Assembly (NCBI GenBank): GCA_964036045.1
Contig: OZ038378.1
Coordinates: 160,712,576 to 160,776,575, forward strand
Direction of reading: 5' to 3'
Source of the DNA: Eutreptiella sp. 'Long Island Sound 2002'
Taxonomy: Eukaryota > Euglenozoa > Euglenophyceae > Eutreptiales > Eutreptiaceae
Length of the DNA: 64,000 nucleotides
A program made the translations under genes and the position numbers. Positions 27,880-42,098 of this stretch are shown here, piece after piece (positions within the stretch are counted from its first letter, which is position 1; every line of letters starts with the position of its first letter). The notes under the pieces are model-generated. The model saw only the letters and a program-made list of their open reading frames with translations. It did no database searches and was not told where the DNA came from.

Positions 27880-30020
27880 TGGGAAAAATTGGGACTAAGT
27901 GGGACCAAGTGGAAACAGTTGGGGAAAACTGGGGAAAATTGGGACTAAGTGGGACCAAGTGGAAACAGGTGGGGAAAACTGGGAAAAACGGGGACTAAGT
28001 GGGACCAAGTGGAAACAGGTGGGGAAAACTGGGAAACATTGGGACTAAGTGGGACCAAGTGGAAATAGGTGGGGAAAACTGGGGGAAATTGGGACTAAGT
28101 TGGACCAAGTGCAAACAGGGGGGGAAAACTAGGAAAAATTGGGACAAGTGGGACCAAGTGGAAACAGGTGGGGAAAACTGGGGAAAATTGGGACCAATTG
28201 GGACCAGGTGGAAACAGGTGGGAAAACTGGGAAAAATCGGGACTAAGTGGGACCAAGTGGAAACAGGTGGGGAAAACTGGGAAAAATTGGGACTAAGTGG
28301 GACCAAGTGGAAACAGGTGGCGAAAACTGGGAAAAATTGGGACCAAGTGGGACCAAGTGGAAACAGGTGGGGAAAACTGTGAAAAATTGGGACTAAGTGG
28401 GACCAAGTGGAAACAGGTGGCGAAAACTGGGAAAAATTGGGACCAAGTGGGACCAAGTGGAAACAGGTGGGGCAAAGTGGGGAAAATTGGGACTGAGTGT
28501 GACCAAGTGGAAACAGGGGGGGGGGAAACTAGGAAAAATTGGGACAAGTGGGACCAAGTGGAAACAGGTGGGGAAAACTGGGAAAAAATGGGCCCAAGTG
28601 GGACCAGGTGGAAACAGGTGGGAAAACTGGGAAAAATTGGGACTAAGTGGGACCAAGTCGAAACAGGTGGGGAAAACAAGGAAAAATTGGGACTAAGTGG
28701 GACCAAGTGGAAACAGGTGGGGAAAACTGGGAAAAATTGGGACTGAGTGGGACCAAGTGGAAACAGGTGGGGAAAACTGGGAAAATTGGGACTAAGTGGG
28801 ACCAAGTGGAAACGGGTGGGCGAAACTTGGAAAAATTGGGACTAAGGTGGACCAAGTGGAAACAGGTGGGGAAAACTGGGAAAAATTGGGACTAAGTTGG
28901 ACCAAGTGGAAACAGGTGGGGAAAACTGGGAAAAATTGGGACTGAGTTGGACCAAGTGGAAACAGGTGGGGAAAGCTGGGGAAAATTGGGACCAAGTGGG
29001 ACCAAGTGGAAACAGGTGGGGAAAACTGGGAAAAATTGGGACTAAGCGGGGCGAAGTGGAAACAGGTGGGGAAAAGTGGGAAAAATTGGGACCAAGTGGG
29101 ACCAGGTGGAAACAGGTGGGAAAACTGGGAAAAACTCCGACTAAGTGGGACCAAGTGGAAACAGGTGGGGAAAACTGGGAAAATTGGGACCAAGTGGGAC
29201 CAAGTGGAAACACGTGGGGAAAACTGAGGAAAATTGGGACTAAGTGGGACCAAGTGGAAACAGGTGGGGAAAACTGGGAAAAATTGGGACTAAGTGGGAC
29301 CAAGTGGAAACAGGTGGGGAAAACTGGGAAAAATTGGGACTGAGTGGGACCAAGTGGAAACAGGTGGGGAAAACTGGGAAAAATTGGGACAAGTGGGACC
29401 AGGTGGAAACAGGTGGGGAAAACTGGGGAAAATTGGGGCCAAGTGGGACCAGGTGGAAACAGGTGGGAAAACTGGGAAAAATTGGGACTAAGTGGGACCA
29501 AGTGGAAACAGGTGGGGAAAACTGGGAAAAATTGGGACTGAGTGGGACCAAGTGGAAACAGGGGGGGGGAAACTAGGAAAAATTGGGACAAGTGGGACCA
29601 AGTGGAAACAGGTGGGGAAAACTGGGAAAAATTGGGACCAAGTGGGACCGGGTGGAAACAGGTGGGAAAACTGGGAAAAATTGGGACTAAGTGGGACCAA
29701 GTCGAAACAAGTGGGGAAAACAGGGGAAAATTGGGACTAAGTGGGACCAAGTGGAAACAGGTGGGGAAAACTGGGAAAATTGGGACTAAGTGGGACCAAG
29801 TGGAAACGGGTGGGGAAAACTTGGAAAAATTGGGACTCAGTTGGACCAAGTGGAAACAGGTGGGGAAAACTGGGAAAAATTGGGACTAAGTTGGACCAAG
29901 TGGAAACAGGTGGGGAAAGCTGGGGAAAATTGGGACCAAGTGGGACCAAGTGGAAACAGGTGGGGAAAACTTGGAAAAATTGGGACTAAGTGGGGCGAAG
30001 TGGAAACAGGTGGGGAAAAC
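27880..30020 (+). repeat. 2141-bp higher-order repeat, first copy
   Basis: This block of about 43 monomers is followed directly by a copy at 30021-32161. Rare variants recur at offset 2141, such as ACAGTTGGGG at 27915 and 30056, and GGGAAACATTGGG at 28031 and 30172. I found only a couple of base differences, for example near 28457/30598 and 29650/31791, so this is one of the youngest duplications visible. Confidence 0.88.
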
Positions 30021-32161
30021 TGGGAAAAATTGGGACTAAGTGGGACCAAGTGGAAACAGTTGGGGAAAACTGGGGAAAATTGGGACTAAGTGGGACCAAG
30101 TGGAAACAGGTGGGGAAAACTGGGAAAAACGGGGACTAAGTGGGACCAAGTGGAAACAGGTGGGGAAAACTGGGAAACATTGGGACTAAGTGGGACCAAG
30201 TGGAAATAGGTGGGGAAAACTGGGGGAAATTGGGACTAAGTTGGACCAAGTGCAAACAGGGGGGGAAAACTAGGAAAAATTGGGACAAGTGGGACCAAGT
30301 GGAAACAGGTGGGGAAAACTGGGGAAAATTGGGACCAATTGGGACCAGGTGGAAACAGGTGGGAAAACTGGGAAAAATCGGGACTAAGTGGGACCAAGTG
30401 GAAACAGGTGGGGAAAACTGGGAAAAATTGGGACTAAGTGGGACCAAGTGGAAACAGGTGGCGAAAACTGGGAAAAATTGGGACCAAGTGGGACCAAGTG
30501 GAAACAGGTGGGGAAAACTGTGAAAAATTGGGACTAAGTGGGACCAAGTGGAAACAGGTGGCGAAAACTGGGAAAAATTGGGACCAAGTGGGACCAGTTG
30601 GAAACAGGTGGGGCAAAGTGGGGAAAATTGGGACTGAGTGTGACCAAGTGGAAACAGGGGGGGGGGAAACTAGGAAAAATTGGGACAAGTGGGACCAAGT
30701 GGAAACAGGTGGGGAAAACTGGGAAAAAATGGGCCCAAGTGGGACCAGGTGGAAACAGGTGGGAAAACTGGGAAAAATTGGGACTAAGTGGGACCAAGTC
30801 GAAACAGGTGGGGAAAACAAGGAAAAATTGGGACTAAGTGGGACCAAGTGGAAACAGGTGGGGAAAACTGGGAAAAATTGGGACTGAGTGGGACCAAGTG
30901 GAAACAGGTGGGGAAAACTGGGAAAATTGGGACTAAGTGGGACCAAGTGGAAACGGGTGGGCGAAACTTGGAAAAATTGGGACTAAGGTGGACCAAGTGG
31001 AAACAGGTGGGGAAAACTGGGAAAAATTGGGACTAAGTTGGACCAAGTGGAAACAGGTGGGGAAAACTGGGAAAAATTGGGACTGAGTTGGACCAAGTGG
31101 AAACAGGTGGGGAAAGCTGGGGAAAATTGGGACCAAGTGGGACCAAGTGGAAACAGGTGGGGAAAACTGGGAAAAATTGGGACTAAGCGGGGCGAAGTGG
31201 AAACAGGTGGGGAAAAGTGGGAAAAATTGGGACCAAGTGGGACCAGGTGGAAACAGGTGGGAAAACTGGGAAAAACTCCGACTAAGTGGGACCAAGTGGA
31301 AACAGGTGGGGAAAACTGGGAAAATTGGGACCAAGTGGGACCAAGTGGAAACACGTGGGGAAAACTGAGGAAAATTGGGACTAAGTGGGACCAAGTGGAA
31401 ACAGGTGGGGAAAACTGGGAAAAATTGGGACTAAGTGGGACCAAGTGGAAACAGGTGGGGAAAACTGGGAAAAATTGGGACTGAGTGGGACCAAGTGGAA
31501 ACAGGTGGGGAAAACTGGGAAAAATTGGGACAAGTGGGACCAGGTGGAAACAGGTGGGGAAAACTGGGGAAAATTGGGGCCAAGTGGGACCAGGTGGAAA
31601 CAGGTGGGAAAACTGGGAAAAATTGGGACTAAGTGGGACCAAGTGGAAACAGGTGGGGAAAACTGGGAAAAATTGGGACTGAGTGGGACCAAGTGGAAAC
31701 AGGGGGGGGGAAACTAGGAAAAATTGGGACAAGTGGGACCAAGTGGAAACAGGTGGGGAAAACTGGGAAAAATTGGGACCAAGTGGGACCAGGTGGAAAC
31801 AGGTGGGAAAACTGGGAAAAATTGGGACTAAGTGGGACCAAGTCGAAACAAGTGGGGAAAACAGGGGAAAATTGGGACTAAGTGGGACCAAGTGGAAACA
31901 GGTGGGGAAAACTGGGAAAATTGGGACTAAGTGGGACCAAGTGGAAACGGGTGGGGAAAACTTGGAAAAATTGGGACTCAGTTGGACCAAGTGGAAACAG
32001 GTGGGGAAAACTGGGAAAAATTGGGACTAAGTTGGACCAAGTGGAAACAGGTGGGGAAAGCTGGGGAAAATTGGGACCAAGTGGGACCAAGTGGAAACAG
32101 GTGGGGAAAACTTGGAAAAATTGGGACTAAGTGGGGCGAAGTGGAAACAGGAGGGGAAAAG
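30021..32161 (+). repeat. 2141-bp higher-order repeat, second copy
   Basis: This is the second copy of the 27880-30020 block. Similarity stops near 32150, where a monomer with ACAGGAGGGGAAAAGTGG appears in place of the ordinary one. Confidence 0.88.
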
Positions 32162-35100
32162 TGGGAAAAATTGGGACCAAGTGGGACCAGGTGGAAACAG
32201 GTGGGAAAACTTGGAAAAACCGGGACTAAGTGGGACCAAGTGGAAACAGGTGGGGAAAAATGGGAAAATTGGGATCAAGTGGGACCAAGTGGAAACACGT
32301 GGGGAAAACTGAGGAAAATTGGGACTAAGTGGGACCAAGTGGAAACAGGTGGGGAAAACTGGGAAAAATTGGGCCCAAGTGGGACTAGGTGGAAACAGGT
32401 GGGAAAATTGGGAAAAATTGGGACTGGGTGGGACCAAGTGGAAACAGGTGGGGAAAACTGGGAAAATTGGGACTAAGTGGGACCAAGTGGAAACGGGTGG
32501 GGAAAACTTGGAAAAATTGGGACTAAGGTGGACCAAGTGGAAACAGGTGGGGAAAACTGGGAAAAATTGGGACTAAGTGGGACCAAGTGGAAACAGGTGG
32601 GGAAAACTGGGAAAAATTGGGCCCAAGTGGGACCAGGTGGAAACAGGTGGGAAAACTGGGAAAAATTGGGACTAAGTGGGACCAAGTCGAAACAGGTGGG
32701 GAAAACAGGGAAAAATTGCGACTAAGTGGGACCAAGTGGAAACAGGTGGGGAAAACTGGGAAAAATTGGGACTGAGTGGGACCAAGTGGAAACACGTGGG
32801 GAAAACTGGGAAAATTGGGACTAAGTGGGACCAAGTGGAAACGGGTGGGGAAAACTTGGAAAAATTGGGACTAAGGTGGACCAAGTGGAAACAGGTGGGG
32901 AAAACTGGGAAAAATTGGGACTAAGTTGGACCAAGTGGAAACACGTGGGGAAAACTGAGGAAAATTGGGACTAAGTGGGACCAAGTGGAAACAGGTGGGG
33001 AAAATTGGGAAAAATTGGGCCCAAGTGGGACCAGGTTGAAACAGGTGGGAAAACTGGGAAAAATTGGGACTAAGTGGGACCAAGTCGAAACAGGTGGGGA
33101 AAACAGGGAAAAATTGCGACTAAGTGGGACCAAGTGGAAACAGGTGGGGAAAACTGGGAAAAATTGGGACTAAGTGGGACCAAGTGGAAACAGGTGGGGA
33201 AAACTGGGAAAAATTGGGACTAAGTTGGACCAAGTGGAAACAGGTGGGGAAAGCTGGGGAAAATTGGGACCAAGTGGGACCAAGTGGAAACAGGTGGGGA
33301 AAACTGGGAAAAATTGGGACTAAGTGGGGCGAAGTGGAAACAGGTGGGGAAAACTGGGAAAAATTGGGACCAAGTGGGACCAGGTGGAAACAGGTGGGAA
33401 AACTGTGAAAAACTGGGACTAAGTGGGACCAAGTGGAAACAGGTGGGGAAAACTGGGAAAATTGGGACCAAGTGGGACCAAGTGGAAACACGTGGGGAAA
33501 ACTGAGGAAAATTGGGACTAAGTGGGACCAAGTGGAAACAGGTGGGGAAAACTGGGAAAAATTGGGACTAAGTGGGACCAAGTGGAAACAGGTGGGGAAA
33601 ACAGGGAAAAATTGGGACTGAGTGGGACCAAGTGGAAACAGGTGGGGAAAACTGGGAAAAATTGGGACTAAGTGGGACCAAGTGGAAACAGGTGGGGAAA
33701 ACTGGGAAAAATTGGGACTGAGTGGGACCAAGTGGAAACAGGGGGGGGGAAACTAGGAAAAATTCGGACAAGTGGGACCAAGTGGAAACAGGTGGGGAAA
33801 ACTGGGAAAAATTGGGACCAAGTGGGACCAGGTGGAAACAGGTGGGAAAACTGGGAAAAATTGGGACTAAGTGGGACCAAGTCGAAACAGGTGGGGAAAA
33901 CTGGGAAAAATTGGGACTAAGTGGGACCAAGTGGAAACAGGTGGGGAAAACTGGGAAAAATTGGGACTGAGTGGGACCAAGTGGAAACAGGTGGGGAAAA
34001 CTGGGAAAATTGGGACTAAGTGGGACCAAGTGGAAACGGGTGGGGAAAACTTGGAAAAATTGGGACTAAGTTGGACCAAGTGGAAACAGGTGGGGAAAAC
34101 TGGGAAAAATTGGGACTAAGTTGGACCAAGTGGAAACAGGTGGGGAAAACTGGGAAAAATTGGGACTAAGTTGGACCAAGTGGAAACAGGTGGGGAAAGC
34201 TGGGGAAAATTGGGACCAAGTGGGACCAAGTGGAAACAGGTGGGGAAAACTGGGAAAAATTGGGACTAAGTGGGGCGAAGTGGAAACAGGTGGGGAAAAG
34301 TGGGAAAAATTGGGACCAAGTGGGACCAGGTGGAAACAGGTGGGAAAACTTGGAAAAACTGGGACTAAGTGGGACCAAGTGGAAACAGGTGGGGAAAACT
34401 GGGAAAATTGGGACCAAGTGGGACCAAGTGGAAACACGTGGGGAAAACTGAGGAAAATTGGGACTAAGTGGGACCAAGTGGAAACAGGTGGGGAAAACTG
34501 GGAAAAATTGGGACTGAGTGGGACCAAGTGGAAACAGGTGGGGAAAACTGGGGAAAATTGGGACTAAGTGGGACCCAGTGGAAACAGGTGGGGAAAACTG
34601 GGAAAAATTGGGACCAAGTGGGACCAGGTGGAAACAGGTGGGAAAACTGGGAAAAATTGGGACTAAGTGGGACCAAGTGGAAACAGGTGGGGAAAACTGG
34701 GAAAAATTGGGACTGAGTGGGACCAAGTGGAAACAGGGGGGGGGGAACTAGGAAAAATTGGGACTAAGTGGGACCAAGTGGAAACAGGTGGGGAAAACTG
34801 GGAAAAATTGGGACCAAGTGGGACCAGGTGGAAACAGGTGGGAAAACTGGGAAAAATTGGGACTAAGTGGGACCAAGTGGAAACAGGTGGGGAAAACTGG
34901 GAAAAATTGGGACTGAGTGGGACCAAGTGGAAACAGGTGGGGAAAACTGGGAAAATTGGGACTGAGTGGGACCAAGTAGAAACGGGTGGGGAAAACTTGG
35001 AAAAATTGGGACTAAGTTGGACCAAGTGGAAACAGGTGGGGAAAACTGGGAAAAATTGGGACTAAGTTGGACCAAGTGGAAACAGGTGGGGAAAGCTGGG

Positions 35101-38100
35101 GAAAATTGGGACCAAGTGGGACCAAGTGGAAACAGGTGGGGAAAACTGGGAAAAATTGGGACTACGTGGGGCGAAGTGGAAACAGGTGGGGAAAAGTGGG
35201 AAAAATTGGGACCAAGTGGGACCAAGTGGAAACAGGTGGGAAAACTGGGAAAAACTGGGACTAAGTGGGACCAAGTGGAAACAGGTGGGGAAAACTGGGG
35301 AAATTGGGACCAAGTGGGACCAAGTGGAAACAGGTGGGGAAAACTGGGAAAAATTGGGACTAAGTGGGACCAAGTGGAAACAGGTGGGCAAAACTAGGGA
35401 AAATTGGGACTAAGTGGGACCAAGTGGAAACGGGTGGGGAAAACTGGGAAAAATTGGGACTAAGTGGGACCAAGTGGAAACAGGTGGGCAAAACTAGGGA
35501 AAATTGGGACTAAGTGGGACCAAGTGGAAACAGGTGGGGAAAACTGGGAAAAATTGGGACTAAGTGGGACCAAGTGGAAACAGGTGGGGAAAACTGGGAA
35601 AAATTGGGACTAAGTGGGACCAAGTGGAAACAGGTGGGGAAAACTGGGAAAAATTGGGACTGAGTGGGACCAAGTGGAAACAGGTGGGGAAAACTGGGAA
35701 AATTGGGACTAAGTGGGACCAAGTGGAAACGGGTGGGGAAAACTTGGAAAAATTGGGACTAAGTTGGACCAAGTGGAAACAGGTGGGGAAAACTGGGAAA
35801 AATTGGGACTAAGTTGGACCAAGTGGAAACAGGTGGGGAAAACTGGGAAAAATTGGGACTAAGTTGGACCAAGTGGAAACAGGTGGGGAAAGCTGGGGAA
35901 AATTGGGACCAAGTGGGACCAAGTGGAAACAGGTGGGGAAAATTGGGAAAAATTGGGACTAAGTGGGGCGAAGTGGAAACAGGTGGGGAAAAGTGGGAAA
36001 AATTGGGACCAAGTGGGACCAGGTGGAAACAGGTGGGAAAACTTGGAAAAACTGGGACTAAGTGGGACCAAGTGGAAACAGGTGGGGAAAACTGGGAAAA
36101 TTGGGACCAAGTGGGACCAAGTGGAAACACGTGGGGAAAACTGAGGAAAATTGGGACTAAGTGGGACCAAGTGGAAACAGGTGGGGAAAACTGGGGAAAA
36201 TTGGGACTAAGTGGGACCAAGTGGAAACAGGTGGGGAAAACTGGGAAAAATTGGGACTGAGTGGGACCAAGTGGAAACAGGTGGGGAAAACTGGGGAAAA
36301 TTGGGACTAAGTGGGACCAAGTGGAAACAGGTGGGGAAAACTGGGAAAAATTGGGACCAAGTGGGACCAGGTGGAAACAGGTGGGAAAACTGGGAAAAAT
36401 TGGGACTAAGTGGGACCAAGTGGAAACATGTGGGGAAAACTGGGAAAAATTGGGACTGAGTGGGACCAAGTGGAAACAGGGGGGGGGGGAACTAGGAAAA
36501 ATTGGGACTAAGTGGGACCAAGTGGAAACAGGTGGGGAAAACTGGGAAAAATTGGGACTAAGTGGGACCAAGTGGAAACAGGTGGGCAAAACTAGGGAAA
36601 ATTGGGACTAAGTGGGACCAAGTGGAAACGGGTGGGGAAAACTGGGAAAAATTGGGACTAAGTGGGACCAAGTGGAAACAGGTGGGCAAAACTAGGGAAA
36701 ATTGGGACTAAGTGGGACCAAGTGGAAACAGGTGGGGAAAACTGGGAAAAATTGGGACCAAGTGGGACCAAGTGGAAACAGGTGGGGAAAACTGGGAAAA
36801 ATTGGGACTAAGTGGGACCAAGTGGAAACAGGTGGGGAAAACTGGGAAAAATTGGGACTGAGTGGGACCAAGTGGAAACAGGTGGGGAAAACTGGGAAAA
36901 TTGGGACTAAGTGGGACCAAGTGGAAACGGGTGGGGAAAACTTGGAAAAATTGGACTAAGTTGGACCAAGTGGAAACAGGTGGGGAAAACTGGGAAAAAT
37001 TGGGACTAAGTTGGACCAAGTGGAAACAGGTGGGGAAAACTGGGAAAAATTGGGACTAAGTTGGACCAAGTGGAAACAGGTGGGGAAAGCTGGGGAAAAT
37101 TGGGACCAAGTGGGACCAAGTGGAAACAGGTGGGGAAAATTGGGAAAAATTGGGACTAAGTGGGGCGAAGTGGAAACAGGTGGGGAAAAGTGGGAAAAAT
37201 TGGGACCAAGTGGGACCAGGTGGAAACAGGTGGGAAAACTTGGAAAAACTGGGACTAAGTGGGACCAAGTGGAAACAGGTGGGGAAAACTGGGAAAATTG
37301 GGACCAAGTGGGACCAAGTGGAAACACGTGGGGAAAACTGAGGAAAATTGGGACTAAGTGGGACCAAGTGGGAACAGGTGGGGAAAACTGGGGAAAATTG
37401 GGACTAAGTGGGACCAAGTGGAAACAGGTGGGGAAAACTGGGAAAAATTGGGACTGAGTGGGACCAAGTGGAAACAGGTGGGGAAAACTGGGGAAAATTG
37501 GGACTAAGTGGGACCAAGTGGAAACAGGTGGGGAAAACTGGGAAAAATTGGGACCAAGTGGGACCAGGTGGAAACAGGTGGGAAAACTGGGAAAAATTGG
37601 GACTAAGTGGGACCAAGTCGAAACAGGTGGGGAAAACAGGGAAAAATTGGGACTAAGTGGGACCAAGTGGAAACAGGTGGGGAAAACTGGGAAAAATTGG
37701 GACTGAGTGGGACCAAGTGGAAACAGGTGGGAAAACTGGGAAAAATTGGGACTAAGTGGGACCAAGTAGAAACGGGTGGGGAAAACTTGGAAAAATTGGG
37801 ACTAAGTTGGACCAAGTGGAAACAGGTGGGGAGAAAACTGGGAAAAATTGGGACTAAGTTGGACCAAGTGGAAACAGGTGGGGAAAGCTGGGGAAATTGG
37901 GACCAAGTGGGACCAAGTGGAAACAGGTGGGGAAAACTGGGAAAAATTGGGACTACGTGGGGCGAAGTGGAAACAGGTGGGGAAAAGTGGGAAAAATTGG
38001 GACCAAGTGGGACCAAGTGGAAACAGGTGGGAAAACCGGGAAAAACTGGGACTAAGTGGGACCAAGTGGAAACAGGTGGGGAAAACTGGGGAAATTGGGA

Positions 38101-41100
38101 CCAAGTGGGACCAAGTGGAAACAGGTGGGGAAAACTGGGAAAAATTGGGACTAAGTGGGACCAAGTGGAAACAGGTGGGCAAAACTAGGGAAAATTGGGA
38201 CTAAGTGGGACCAAGTGGAAACGGGTGGGGAAAACTGGGGAAAAATTGGGACTAAGTGGGACCAAGTGGAAACAGGTGGGCAAAACTAGGGAAAATTGGG
38301 ACTAAGTGGGACCAAGTGGAAACAGGTGGGGAAAACTGGGAAAAATTGGGACTAAGTGGGACCAAGTGGAAACAGGTGGGGAAAACTGGGAAAAATTGGG
38401 ACTAAGTTGGACCAAGTGGAAACAGGTGGGGAAAGCTGGGGAAAATTGGGACCAAGTGGGACCAAGTGGAAACAGGTGGGGAAAACTGGGGAAAATTGGG
38501 ACTAAGTGGGGCGAAGTGGAAACGGGTGGGGAAAAGTGGGAAAAATTTGGGACCAAGTGGGACCAAGTGGAAACAGGTGGGGAAACCTGGGAAAAATTGT
38601 GACTAAGTTGGACCAAGTGGATACAGGGGGGGAAAACTAGGAAAAAATTGGGACAAGTGGGACCAAGTGGAAACAGGTGGGGAAACTGGGAAAAATTGGG
38701 ACTAAGTGGGACCAAGTGGAAACAGGTGGGGAAAACTGGGAAAATTGGGACCAAGTGGGACCAAGTGGAAACAGGTGGGGAAAACTGAGGAAAATTGGGA
38801 CTAAGTGGGACCAAGTGGAAACGGGTGGGGAAAACTGGGAAAAATTGGGACTAAGTGGGACCAAGTGGAAACAGGTGGGGAAAACTGGGAAAAACGGTGA
38901 CTAAGTGGGACCAAGTGGAAACAGGTGGGGAAAACTGGGAAAAATTGGGACTAAGTGGCACCAAGTGGAAACAGGCGGGGAAAACTGGGAAAAATTGGGA
39001 CTAAGTGGGACCAAGTGGAAACGGGTGGGGAAAACTAGGGAAAATTGGGACTAAGTGGGACCAAGTGGAAACAGGTGGGGAAAACTGGGAAAAACGGGGA
39101 CTAAGTGGGACCAAGTGGAAACAGGTGGGGAAAACTGGGAAAAATTGGGACTAAGTGGCACCAAGTGGAAACAGGGGGGGAAAACTGGGAAAAATTGGGA
39201 CTAAGTGGGACCAAGTGGAAACAGGTGGTCAAAACTGGGAAAACTTGGGACTAAGTGGGACCAAGTGGAAACGGGTGGGGAAAACTAGGGAAAATTGGGA
39301 GTAAGTGGGACCAAGTGGAAACAGGTGGGGAAAACTGGGAAAAATTGGGACTAAGTGGGACCAAGTGGAAACAGGTGGGGAAAACTGGGAAAAATTGGGA
39401 CTAAGTGGGACCAAGTGGAAACAGGTGGGGAAAACTGGGGAAAATTGGGACTAAGTGGGGCGAAGTGGAAACGGGTGGGGAAAAGTGGGAAAAATTTGGG
39501 GCCAAGTGGGACCAAGTGGACACAGGTGGGGATACCTGGGAAAAATTGTGACTAAGTTGGACCAAGTAGAAACAGGGGGGGAAAACTAGGAAAAAATTGG
39601 GACAAGTGGGACCAAGTGGAAACAAGTGGGGAAACTGGGAAAAATTGGGACTAAGTGGGACCAAGTGGAAACAGGTGGGGAAAATTGGGAAAATTGGGAC
39701 CAAGTGGGACCAAGTGGAAACAGGTGGGGAAAACTGAGGAAAATTGGGACTAAGTGGGACCAAGTGGAAACACGTGGGGAAAACTGGGGAAAATTGGGAC
39801 TAAGTGGGACCAAGTGGAAACAGGTGGGGAAAACTGGGAAAAACGGGGACTAAGTGGGACCAAGTGGAGACAGGTGGGGAAAGCTGGGAAAAATTGGGAC
39901 TAAGTGGGACCAAGTGGAAACAGGTGGGGAAAACTGGGAAATATTGGGACTAAGTGGGACCAAGTGGAAACGGGTGGGGAAAACTAGGGAAAATTGGGAC
40001 TAAGTGGGACCAAGTGGAAACAGGTGGGGAAAACTGCGAAAAACGGGGACTAAGTGGGACCAAGTGGAAACAGGTGGGGAAAATTGGGGGAAATCGGGAC
40101 TATGTGGGACCAAGTGGAAACAAGTGGGCAAACTAGGAAAAATTGGGACAAAGTGGGACCAAGTCGAAACAGGTGGGGAAAACTGGGAAAAATTGGGACT
40201 AAGTGGGACCAAGTGGAAATAGGTGGGGAAAACTGGCAAAAACGGGGACTAAGTGGGACCAAGTGGAAACAGATGGGGAAGACTGGGAAAAATTGGGACT
40301 AAGTGGGACCAAGTGGAAACAGGTGGGGAAAACTGGGAAAAATTGGGACTAAGTGGGACCAAGTGGAAACATGTGGGGAAAACTGAGGAAAATTGGGACT
40401 AAGTTGGACCAAGTGGAAACAGGTGGGGAAAACTGGGGAAAATTGGGACTAAGTTGGACCAAGTGGAAACAGGTGGGGAAAGCTAGGAAAAATTGGGACT
40501 AAGTTGGACCAAGTGGAAACAGGTGGGGAAAGCTGGGGAAAATTGGGACGAAGTGGGACCAAGTGGAAACAAGTGGGGAAAACTAGGAAAAGTTGGGACT
40601 AAGTGGGGCGAAGTGGAAACAGGTGGGGAAAACTGGGGAAAATTGGGACCAAGTGGGACCAAGTGGAAACAGGTGGGGAAAACTGGGGAAAATTGGGACT
40701 AAGTTGGACCAAGTGGAAACAGGTGGGGAAAGCTGGGGAAAATTGGGACCAAGTGGAAACAGGTGGGGAAAACTGGGAAAAATTGGCACAAAGTGGGACC
40801 AAGTGGAAACGGGTGGGGAAAATTGGGAGAAATTGCGACTAAGTGGGACCAAGTGGAAACAGGTGGGGAAACCTGGGAAAAATTGGGACTAGGTGGGACC
40901 AAGTGGAAACAGGTGGGTAAAACTGGGAAAAATTGGGACCAAGTGGGACCAAGTGGAAACAGGTGGGGAAACCTGGGAAAAATTGGGACTAAGTGGGACC
41001 AAGTGGAAACGGGTGGGGAAACCTGGGAAAAATTGGGACTAAGTGGGACCAAGTGGAAACGGGTGGGGAAACCTGGGAAAAATTGGGACTACGTGGGACC

Positions 41101-41599
41101 AACTGCAAACAGGTGGGGAAAACTGGGAAAAATTGGGACTAAGTGGGACCAAGTGGAAATAGGTGGGGAAAACTGGGGAAAATTGGGACTAAGTGGGACC
41201 AAGTCGAAACAGGTGGGGAAAACTGGGGAAAACGGGGACTAAGTGGGACCAAGTGGAAACAGGTGGGGAAAACTGGGGAAAATTGGGACTAACTTGGACC
41301 AAGTGGAAACAGGTGGGGAAAATTGGGGGAAATAGGGACTATGTGGGACCAAGTGGAAACAGGTGGGGCAAACTAGGAAAAATTGGGACAAAGTGGGACC
41401 AAGTCGAAACAGGTGGGGAAAACTGGGAAAAATTGGGACTAAGTGGGACCAAGTGGAAATAGGTGGGGAAAACTGGGGAAAATTGGGACTAAGTTGGACC
41501 AAGTGGAAACAGGGGGGGGGGGAACTAGGAAAAATTGGGACAAGTGGGACCAGGTGGAAATAGGTGGGAAAACTGGGAAAAATTGGGACTAAGTGGGAC

Positions 41600-42098
41600 C
41601 AAGTGGAAACAGGTGGGGAAAACTGGGAAAAATTGGGACCAAGTGGGACCAGGTGGAAATAGGTGGGAAAACTGGGAAAAATTGGGACTAAGTGGGACCA
41701 AGTGGAAACAGGTGGGGAAAACTGGGAAAAATTGGGGCTGAGTGGGACCAAGTGGAAACAGGTGGGGAAAACTGGGAAAAATTGGGACTAAGTGGGACCA
41801 AGTGGAAACAGGTGGGGAAAGCTGGAGCAAATTGGGACTAAGTGGGACCAAGTGGAAACAGGTGGGGAAAACTGGGAAAAATTGGGAATGAGTGGGACCA
41901 AGTGGAAACAGGTGGGGAAAACTGGGAAAAATTGGGACTGAGTGGGACCAAGTGGAAACAGGTGGGGAAAACTGGGGAGAATTGGGACTAAGTGGGACCA
42001 AGTGGAAACATGTGGGGAAAACTGAGGAAAATTGGGACTAAGTGGGACCAAGTGGGAACAGGTGGGGAAAACTAGGAAAAATTGGGACTAAGTGGGAC
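41600..42098 (+). repeat. 499-bp internal tandem duplication, first copy
   Basis: About ten monomers, including CTGGAGCAAATTGGG, GGGAATGAG and ACATGTGGGGAAAACTGAGG, repeat at offset 499 in 42099-42597. The unit is 499 and not 500 bp because it holds one 49-bp monomer. Copy A near the window start has this segment once. Confidence 0.85.
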
